Source of the DNA: Desulfonema limicola
GTDB lineage: Bacteria; Desulfobacterota; Desulfobacteria; Desulfobacterales; DYRC01
DNA: 9,797 nt
Assembly (NCBI GenBank): GCA_020718925.1
Contig: DYRC01000146.1
Span: 1 to 9,797, forward strand
Reading direction: 5' to 3'
Below, in pieces: positions 5,751 through 9,797 of this stretch; the first letter of the stretch is position 1, and each line of letters opens with the position of its first letter. Below the pieces are notes generated by a model. That model made no database searches and had not been told where the DNA came from. It saw only the letters and a program-made list of their open reading frames with translations. A program made the translations under genes and the position numbers.

Positions 5751-6377
5751 TCAGCTTCTTACTATTGCCAAAAACATGCCCAAAATTTTGTCAATATAAT
5801 CTATCGGCATTTCGTCCGCCTGAATCGTCAGTTGTTTTTCAGTCAGCAACAAAAATTTCCAGCTTGTTCCGGTGGTTACAACGCCCCATATATTTCGGTT
5901 ATCGCTGCCATGAATATCGTTAAATTTCCGGGCAGCAATCATTTCAGCAGCACACTGCCCTATACCAATCTCAATTTCACCTTTTTTAGCTTCGACAACT
6001 GCTATTACCGGACTGCGAAGAACATATTGTTCATCACTGTTGCTGATCAGAAAATCACATATCCCTTTCAATCCCGACTCCGGCTCAACATTAAATTCTA
6101 TACCGGAAAAAATACTGATTTTTCTATCTGCCAATTTACGAACTTCAACCAGAATCGGCATGATAAGCAATTCCGATTTTGCTTTTTCCGTGCCGATTGC
6201 CAGTGCCAGAGGAAGATTTTCCGCCAACATTTCTTTTAATAACGGACTCGGATGCCGGGAAATAATATTTTTACACAAAGATTCGGAAATCCGGGTTTTC
6301 AGATCAAACTGCTCTACCACCCGCTGTAATGTAAATTTTTTATAGGATAATCGGCTTGTTGAAGATAATTTTTTCAT
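5751..6377 (-). CDS. Uncharacterised PD-(D/E)XK nuclease-like protein
   Basis: A 208-residue soluble protein, no signal peptide or membrane segment. Residues about 68-175 have the look of a PD-(D/E)XK nuclease core: E69 in the helix KSELLIMPIL, then D108 in GICDFLIS, then VIAVVEAKKGE (124-134) with E129-x-K131, followed by the helix IGQCAAEMIAARKFN. The C-terminal part has GVVTTGTSWKFLLL, a pattern I recall in hypothetical proteins of cyanobacteria and deltaproteobacteria. No partner domain is present and the function is unknown; it might be a standalone nuclease or a degenerate restriction component. The ATG at 6375-6377 is preferred over a TTG five codons upstream that has no ribosome site. 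It starts one base after the stop of a Uma2 remnant. Confidence 0.75.
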   Translation of the reverse strand: MKKLSSTSRLSYKKFTLQRVVEQFDLKTRISESLCKNIISRHPSPLLKEMLAENLPLALAIGTEKAKSELLIMPILVEVRKLADRKISIFSGIEFNVEPESGLKGICDFLISNSDEQYVLRSPVIAVVEAKKGEIEIGIGQCAAEMIAARKFNDIHGSDNRNIWGVVTTGTSWKFLLLTEKQLTIQADEMPIDYIDKILGMFLAIVRS

Positions 6378-6378
6378 A

Positions 6379-6480
6379 CTATGTTCTTTCAAAGTATTCA
6401 GACATCATATTCAATCGGATATTTCCATCTTCATCACATATCCAAACTTCTTTCGCACCTTTTGAAAAATATAAACTTTT
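6379..6480 (-). pseudogene. 3' remnant of a second Uma2-family gene
   Basis: In one minus-strand frame 33 codons end in TAG at 6379-6381 and contain LYFSKGAKEVWICDEDGNIR, the conserved C-terminal portion of Uma2 (DUF820) proteins, where 'YxxxGaxEvWivDxxG' follows the nuclease core. The frame is closed upstream by TAA at 6481-6483 and has no start codon or nuclease core, so only the 3' end of a former gene survives. It differs from the Uma2 protein at 6851-7318 and is therefore not a local duplication of it. The similarity is from memory of the family; the lack of an intact frame is seen directly. Confidence 0.65.
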
Positions 6481-6501
6481 TTATTTTATATAATACTACT
6501 A

Positions 6502-6629
6502 TTATGGAAAAAATCTGTAAATATCTTTTCTGTGTAAAACTCTCATCAGAATAATTTTATCTCCCTCATCTTTGACCCCGATTCTGTAATCTTTCGATAG
6601 TAGTCAGAATAACCCTTTATTTTTCTAAC
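6502..6629 (-). pseudogene. Decayed RelE/ParE toxin: 5' truncated and frameshifted
   Basis: Two pieces of a RelE-superfamily toxin survive. NVRKIKGYSDYYR is in the antitoxin frame (from about 6629 to 6594). One frame over, from 6594 to the TAA at 6502-6504, the sequence reads KDYRIGVKDEG and then ILMRVLHRKDIYRFFP, the classical end of these toxins. An intact relative would have something like YYRIRVxDYRIG, so about ten bases are missing at the junction near 6594. The first half of the toxin, some 50-60 residues, is also gone, and the remainder is joined in frame to the antitoxin. It cannot make a working RNase. Confidence 0.8.
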
Positions 6630-6845
6630 ATTGCCTATTTCATCGTCTAAATAACTTAACGCTTCTTCCAGATTATATCTCTTATCTCCCTCCGCTTCCC
6701 GAATTGCCGCTCCTAATCCGTAATCCTCAATAAAATCAACTATATTTTTATAAATTTCTATCGGCAAGACAACAAACTCCGCTTTCCCGTCAGCGTCTGT
6801 AATATATCGTTCCTGACCAAACATTTTCAATAGCGCGACATTCAT
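6546..6845 (-). CDS. RelB-like antitoxin fused to a toxin fragment (orphan)
   Basis: A 99-residue frame. Residues 1-68 are a typical RelE-partner antitoxin: ITDADGKAEFVVLPIEIY, then GLGAAIREAEGDKRYNLEEA and LSYLDDE, with a helix that would wrap the toxin. From residue 73 the sequence changes to VRKIKGYSDYYR, which belongs to the middle of a RelE toxin, and after Arg84 it runs out of frame to an accidental stop. The normal antitoxin stop and the toxin start have therefore been deleted. The N-terminal part may still bind DNA or other RelE toxins of the genome. It begins five bases after the Uma2 stop, with no clear ribosome site. Confidence 0.75.
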   Translation of the reverse strand: MNVALLKMFGQERYITDADGKAEFVVLPIEIYKNIVDFIEDYGLGAAIREAEGDKRYNLEEALSYLDDEIGNVRKIKGYSDYYRKITESGSKMREIKLF

Positions 6846-6850
6846 TATAA

Positions 6851-7318
6851 TTAATTTTTAATTACCTGTTTTTCAAAAATTTTATTAAAATCTACACGGA
6901 TTCCTTCTGATTCTACGCACTGATTATAAACAATATCTTCTCCCTTATCCGTGCTTACAAATATCGCTCTGGTATAAGGCTCAACCGTCCACACTGCTCT
7001 GATGCCTGCCTGAATCATACGTTCAGCTTTTTCCAGAACATCCTGAATATTCTGAGACGATGAAATTACCTCTATCGCAAGTACCGGCATTTTATGATAT
7101 TTGCTTATATCATTAAAAAAATCAGGCTTAATTTCTTCAACAGCATAAACAGAAATATCGGGCGTCAATCCGTTTTCTATATCAAGCGTCAACTTTGTAA
7201 GAGGCATAATTTCATGATTCTGTAACAATTGCTTCATAACCTGCGTACAGATATAGCTGTGATTCAGTGATGGCATATTTTCATCTGTCGCTTTTTCAGG
7301 AAATGTCATGGTCAGCAT
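6851..7318 (-). CDS. Uma2-family (DUF820) PD-(D/E)XK-like protein
   Basis: A 155-residue Uma2 protein. Family features: a D54-containing GLTPDISVY strand, E83 in LAIEVISSSQNIQDV, K97 in LEKAERMIQAG, then AVWTVEP and a trailing beta region. These would form a nuclease-like core, but the physiological role of Uma2 proteins is not established to my knowledge. The ATG at 7316-7318 is chosen because AGAGGA (7325-7330) is six bases upstream; an earlier in-frame TTG abuts the prs stop, and an ATG at 7322-7324 is too close to the ribosome site. It directly follows prs and is followed after five bases by the orphan antitoxin, so it is probably read from the prs transcript. Confidence 0.85.
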   Translation of the reverse strand: MLTMTFPEKATDENMPSLNHSYICTQVMKQLLQNHEIMPLTKLTLDIENGLTPDISVYAVEEIKPDFFNDISKYHKMPVLAIEVISSSQNIQDVLEKAERMIQAGIRAVWTVEPYTRAIFVSTDKGEDIVYNQCVESEGIRVDFNKIFEKQVIKN

Positions 7319-7342
7319 AATCATTCCTCTGTTTTTATTCAA

Positions 7343-8284
7343 CTATTCAAATAAGTTGGTTACCGAATCTCCCCGATAACTGCGGATAATGGCTTCTCCT
7401 ACCAATTCGGCAATGCTCAACACTCTGATTTTATCGCATAAAGCAGCTTTTTCATTTAAGGGGATCGTATCTGTTATGACTACTGTTTTCAATGCAGATT
7501 CTGTAATTCGGCTGACTGCCGGACCCGATAGCACCGCATGGGAACAACAGGCATGAACTTCTCTTGCGCCTTTGCCGGTCAGAGCCATTGCAGCTTGTGT
7601 CAGTGTTCCTGCCGTATCTGCCATATCATCCAGAATAATAACGCTTTTTCCCACAACATCGCCGATAACCGCCATAGCTTTTGCCTGATTCGGTGCGGAA
7701 CGGCGTTTATCAATAATTGCAAGTCCTGCCCCAAGCCGTTTGGCAAAAGCTCTGGCGCGTTCCACGCCGCCTGCGTCAGGAGATACAATCACCAGATCAT
7801 TTTCATTCTGAAAATTAGATTTGACATACTTGAGAAGAACCGGCGTAGCAAACAAATTATCCACCGGAATATTAAAAAATCCCTGAATCTGTCCTGCATG
7901 AAGATCCAAGGTAATCAGGCGATGAGCGCCCGCCACAGTAAGCATATCTGCCACCAGCTTCGCACTGATGGGAACACGCGGGGCAACTTTTTTGTCCTGA
8001 CGCGAATATCCGTAATACGGGATAACCGCCGTAATTCTTCTTGCCGAAGAACGCTTACACGCGTCAATCATCAGCAGCAGCTCGACCAGATTATCATTGA
8101 CCGGCGCACAGGTAGATTGAACAATAAAGACATCCCTCAACCGGATATTCTCATGAATTTCTATCTGAATTTCGCCATCGCTGAAAGTCTTTACTTTTGC
8201 TCCGCCCAGCGGAAAACGAAGATATTCGCATATCTTTCCCGCAAGCACCGGATTTGAATTTCCTGAAAAAATAATCGGATCCAT
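7343..8284 (-). CDS. prs: Ribose-phosphate pyrophosphokinase (PRPP synthase)
   Basis: A 313-residue class I PRPP synthase, the normal length, making PRPP from ribose 5-phosphate and ATP for nucleotide, His and Trp synthesis. Signatures: FSDGEI (34-39), PYYGYSRQDKK (89-99), DLHAGQIQGFF (127-137), SPDAGGVERA (168-177), Lys193 in the flexible catalytic loop (DKRR) and the PRPP-binding loop DDMADTAGT (219-227). The ATG gives the expected N-terminus but no Shine-Dalgarno sequence is visible. The gene lies 37 bases downstream of the tRNA-Gln gene and is probably co-transcribed with ispE, the tRNA being cut out by RNase P and 3' processing. Downstream, accessory genes replace the commonly adjacent rplY. 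Confidence 0.97.
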   Translation of the reverse strand: MDPIIFSGNSNPVLAGKICEYLRFPLGGAKVKTFSDGEIQIEIHENIRLRDVFIVQSTCAPVNDNLVELLLMIDACKRSSARRITAVIPYYGYSRQDKKVAPRVPISAKLVADMLTVAGAHRLITLDLHAGQIQGFFNIPVDNLFATPVLLKYVKSNFQNENDLVIVSPDAGGVERARAFAKRLGAGLAIIDKRRSAPNQAKAMAVIGDVVGKSVIILDDMADTAGTLTQAAMALTGKGAREVHACCSHAVLSGPAVSRITESALKTVVITDTIPLNEKAALCDKIRVLSIAELVGEAIIRSYRGDSVTNLFE

Positions 8285-8321
8285 TATAATTTACATTACT
8301 TGTTTGTCAGGTTAATAAAAA

Positions 8322-8396
8322 TGGCTGGGGCGGGAGGATTCGAACCTCCGAATGCAGGAACCAAAATCCTGTGTCTTACCGCTTGACGACACCCCA
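8322..8396 (-). tRNA. tRNA-Gln (anticodon UUG), CCA encoded
   Basis: Read on the minus strand it starts TGGGGTG and ends CGCCCCA-G-CCA, so the acceptor stem pairs over seven positions with one G.T. The anticodon stem-loop is CAGGA-TTTTGGT-TCCTG, giving the anticodon TTG (UUG). The T-loop GGTTCGAATCC is standard. The length is 75 bases with CCA. The gene starts four bases after the ispE stop codon, and no terminator is seen before prs. Confidence 0.97.
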
Positions 8397-8400
8397 TCAA

Positions 8401-9279
8401 TCAGACTATCAGATCCGCAAGATAGCATTGCCACCTGCGATGCTCTGACAGAAACGCATACACTCTTTCGCATTCAGTTGTGTCGGAAAACAATCCGAAC
8501 ACGGCGGAACCACTGCCCGACATCAGAACGCCATCTGCTCCCTGTGTTGTTAAAGTTTTCTTAACTGCTGAAATTTCAGGATAAATAGCTTCTGTTACGG
8601 TTTCAAGATCATTACATAATATCTGTACAGGGTCAAAATCCGACTTCCTTAAATGAGAGTCTTTAAGTTTTTTTTGACAATTTGTCAATCCTAAATTGAG
8701 ATTTTTATAAACTTCGGCGGTTGATACGCCGAAACCGGGAAAAATCACGATGACCCTGTAAGGCTTTACGCCATAAAACGGCTCCAGCTTTTCGCCGATA
8801 CCCGTAGCAATGGCAGGTCGTCCGAAAATAAAAAACGGTACATCAGCCCCCAGACTCAATCCCATTCTGACAAGTTCATCCTGAGAAAAAGGATTATCAT
8901 AATAATCATTCAACGCCAAAAGCACCGTTGCGGCATTCCCGCTGCCGCCGCCAAGCCCGGCTCCCACAGGTATCCGCTTATCAATACGGATCAGAACGCC
9001 TTCCCGCCTTCCGATACGGTCAAAAAATAATTCAGCAGCCCGAAAGGCAATGTTACGATCATCTTCGGGAACATCAGGATGATTGCAGGAAACGCCAATC
9101 TGATCGCCCTCAAATCTCAGAGACATCTCATCATACAGGCTGATAGGACAGATCAGCGAAAACAAATCGTGATAGCCGTCTTCCCGCTTCCCCGTAACCG
9201 CTAAAAACAGGTTAATCTTTGCCGGTGAAAGCAGGCCGACACAGCCCTTTTCTTTTCTGATATATAAAGGAACAGTCAT
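8401..9279 (-). CDS. ispE: 4-diphosphocytidyl-2-C-methyl-D-erythritol kinase
   Basis: A 292-residue GHMP kinase of the MEP isoprenoid pathway; it phosphorylates CDP-methylerythritol in the cytosol. Motifs: SPAKINLFLAV (18-28, catalytic-site K21), GKREDGYHDL (30-39), the ATP loop PVGAGLGGGSGNAA (104-117; many relatives have SSDAA at its end), GADVPFFIFG (144-153, catalytic D146) and the GHMP C-terminal motif MSGSGSAVFG (253-262). No Shine-Dalgarno sequence precedes the ATG. A promoter-like pair lies so close upstream that the message may have almost no leader. The order ispE-tRNA-Gln-prs fits a common arrangement in delta-type proteobacteria. Confidence 0.95.
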   Translation of the reverse strand: MTVPLYIRKEKGCVGLLSPAKINLFLAVTGKREDGYHDLFSLICPISLYDEMSLRFEGDQIGVSCNHPDVPEDDRNIAFRAAELFFDRIGRREGVLIRIDKRIPVGAGLGGGSGNAATVLLALNDYYDNPFSQDELVRMGLSLGADVPFFIFGRPAIATGIGEKLEPFYGVKPYRVIVIFPGFGVSTAEVYKNLNLGLTNCQKKLKDSHLRKSDFDPVQILCNDLETVTEAIYPEISAVKKTLTTQGADGVLMSGSGSAVFGLFSDTTECERVYAFLSEHRRWQCYLADLIV

Positions 9280-9287
9280 AGCTGACG

Positions 9288-9316
9288 TTTATAATACTTT
9301 GAAATATCAAGATCAA
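9288..9316 (-). promoter_or_regulatory. Candidate promoter just upstream of ispE
   Basis: On the minus strand TTGATC (complement of 9311-9316) and TATAAA (complement of 9288-9293) are separated by 17 bases. The predicted start, about seven bases beyond the -10, is near 9281, two bases before the ispE ATG at 9279. If real, the ispE transcript is essentially leaderless, which would agree with the missing ribosome site. Read-through from the zinc-ribbon gene is the alternative. Confidence 0.35.
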
Positions 9317-9333
9317 GAAAAAAATCAAACAGA

Positions 9334-9576
9334 TCAGCCCTGATGTCCCGGAATGTCATAAGTTGTACAGGAGCCGCCGGAACAGGTTCGCGTCTGTGCC
9401 GCAGCCTTTGAAGCTGAACTGCTGCCGCTCATGCTGTAATGCGTACTGCTCATCACCCGCTCAAAGTCATCCGAGCCGCATTTGGGACATTTCATTTCAA
9501 GTTCTTCATCGTTTTTTTTAAAAAGCACTTCAAAAAGGTCTTCGCATTTCGAGCATTTAAATTCAAAAATAGGCAT
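9334..9576 (-). CDS. FmdB-family zinc-ribbon protein
   Basis: An 80-residue protein. The N-terminal half is the FmdB-type putative regulatory zinc ribbon: MPIFEFKCSKCEDLFEVL, with CxxC at C8/C11 and CPKCGS at C30/C33. The C-terminal half is Ser/Ala-rich and has two further cysteines in TCSGGSC, then a short tail. The role of this family is uncertain; the name comes from an amide-urea regulator. I start it at the ATG at 9574-9576 because GGAAGGA lies about nine bases upstream and the family starts MPIYEY; the in-frame ATG nine bases earlier is too close to that site. It ends 54 bases before ispE. Confidence 0.9.
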   Translation of the reverse strand: MPIFEFKCSKCEDLFEVLFKKNDEELEMKCPKCGSDDFERVMSSTHYSMSGSSSASKAAAQTRTCSGGSCTTYDIPGHQG

Positions 9577-9616
9577 AAAGATCATTCCTTCCGTTGTTCA
9601 TTTTTCCGATAGTATC

Positions 9617-9643
9617 TTTATAGCGATTCTTTCTTTTTGTCTA
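9617..9643 (-). promoter_or_regulatory. Candidate promoter for the FmdB-family gene
   Basis: On the minus strand TAGACA (complement of 9638-9643) and TATAAA (complement of 9617-9622) lie 15 bases apart, a short but tolerable spacer. The expected start near 9610 leaves a leader of about 34 bases that includes the GGAAGGA ribosome site. A six-base inverted repeat (9644-9649 with 9654-9659, TGAAAA/TTTTCA) lies just upstream and might be an operator. Weak pattern evidence. Confidence 0.35.
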
Positions 9644-9694
9644 TGAAAATCTGTTTTCAGAGATCGATTGCCGGATTTGTAGCCATTTTTTTTC

Positions 9695-9722
9695 TTGCGC
9701 CTGAAATCCGAAAGTGTATAAT
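9695..9722 (+). promoter_or_regulatory. Candidate promoter for the plus-strand gene at 9731
   Basis: A perfect -10 hexamer TATAAT lies at 9717-9722 with a weak TTGCGC 16 bases upstream (9695-9700). The predicted start, near 9729, is about two bases before the ATG, and no ribosome site lies between. The message may be leaderless, or the true start codon may lie further downstream beyond the window. Confidence 0.4.
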
Positions 9723-9730
9723 CCGTATTT

Positions 9731-9797
9731 ATGACACTTCAGTTAAAACCCGCACACAAAGCGATAAAAGATTATTACAGCGAAACAGACCGCTTAT
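9731..9797 (+). CDS. 5' end of a probable DNA methyltransferase / restriction-modification protein (partial)
   Basis: Twenty-two codons are visible before the window ends. The translation contains LKPAHKAIKDYYSETDRL, which resembles the N-terminus of large N6-adenine methylases and type ISP-like restriction-modification proteins that begin near 'LKPxHKxVKxYY', as I recall them. No catalytic motif is inside the window, so the call rests only on this short segment. It is the only gene here on the plus strand and diverges from the zinc-ribbon gene across a 154-base region. The rest of the gene lies outside. Confidence 0.5.
   Translation, partial: MTLQLKPAHKAIKDYYSETDRL

Noticed and set aside
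6590..6600. Programmed -1 frameshift producing an antitoxin-toxin fusion
   Set aside because: There is no slippery heptamer or downstream structure, and the toxin's first half is missing, so shifting frame would still not yield a complete RelE.
7538..8257. 239-codon plus-strand frame opposite prs
   Set aside because: Antisense to an unmistakable PRPP synthase; the composition (many Cys, His, Arg, Asn) is that of a complementary-strand artefact.
8322..8396. tRNA-Gln as the integration site of the accessory genes
   Set aside because: The tRNA and its 3' end are intact, no repeat of its 3' end is seen near 4998 or elsewhere, prs lies between it and the block, and there is no integrase gene.

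Overview
The window looks like chromosomal DNA of moderate-to-low GC content from a Gram-negative bacterium. The order ispE - tRNA-Gln(UUG) - prs - rplY (long CTC-type bL25) - pth resembles Desulfobacterota and relatives, and the dense PIN, HEPN/MNT, Uma2 and RelBE genes fit a large sulfate-reducer-like genome. The taxonomic call is inference from gene content only; no 16S rRNA or other diagnostic marker is present.

Layout. Nearly everything is on the minus strand, so transcription runs from high to low coordinates. At the right edge (9731 to the end) the start of a plus-strand gene, probably a DNA methyltransferase, diverges from a small FmdB-type zinc-ribbon gene (9334-9576). The housekeeping series follows: ispE (isoprenoid synthesis), tRNA-Gln four bases after it, and prs (PRPP synthase). 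It then breaks off for about 2.4 kb of accessory genes (4998-7318): a Uma2-family protein, a RelB-like antitoxin fused to the wreck of its RelE toxin, a 3' scrap of a second Uma2 gene, an uncharacterised PD-(D/E)XK-like protein, and a two-gene antitoxin/PIN-toxin module. The housekeeping genes resume with rplY, pth and hppA (K+-independent type membrane pyrophosphatase), closed by a clear intrinsic terminator at 1556-1594.

Beyond the terminator (1-1499) lie an MntA/HepT nucleotidyltransferase-HEPN toxin-antitoxin pair and a VapBC-like PIN module, separated by a nested 88-bp palindrome (744-831). One arm of that palindrome recurs at positions 1-30, so the PIN cassette sits between 30-bp direct repeats with one mismatch. 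The stop codon of HepT and the stop codon of the PIN toxin both fall inside repeat sequence. A 24-codon ORF with a Gly-rich motif lies just upstream of the PIN-module antitoxin and shares its start-site sequence.

Most notable: (i) the repeat-flanked toxin-antitoxin cassette and the repeats that supply gene ends; (ii) a decay zone at 6379-6630 where a RelE toxin 3' end and a Uma2 3' end survive as fragments between working genes; (iii) an accessory block lodged in a housekeeping operon without any visible integrase or transposase. No complete new multi-gene defence system is demonstrated. The best candidates for undescribed biology are the PD-(D/E)XK-like gene and the repeat/small-ORF arrangement.
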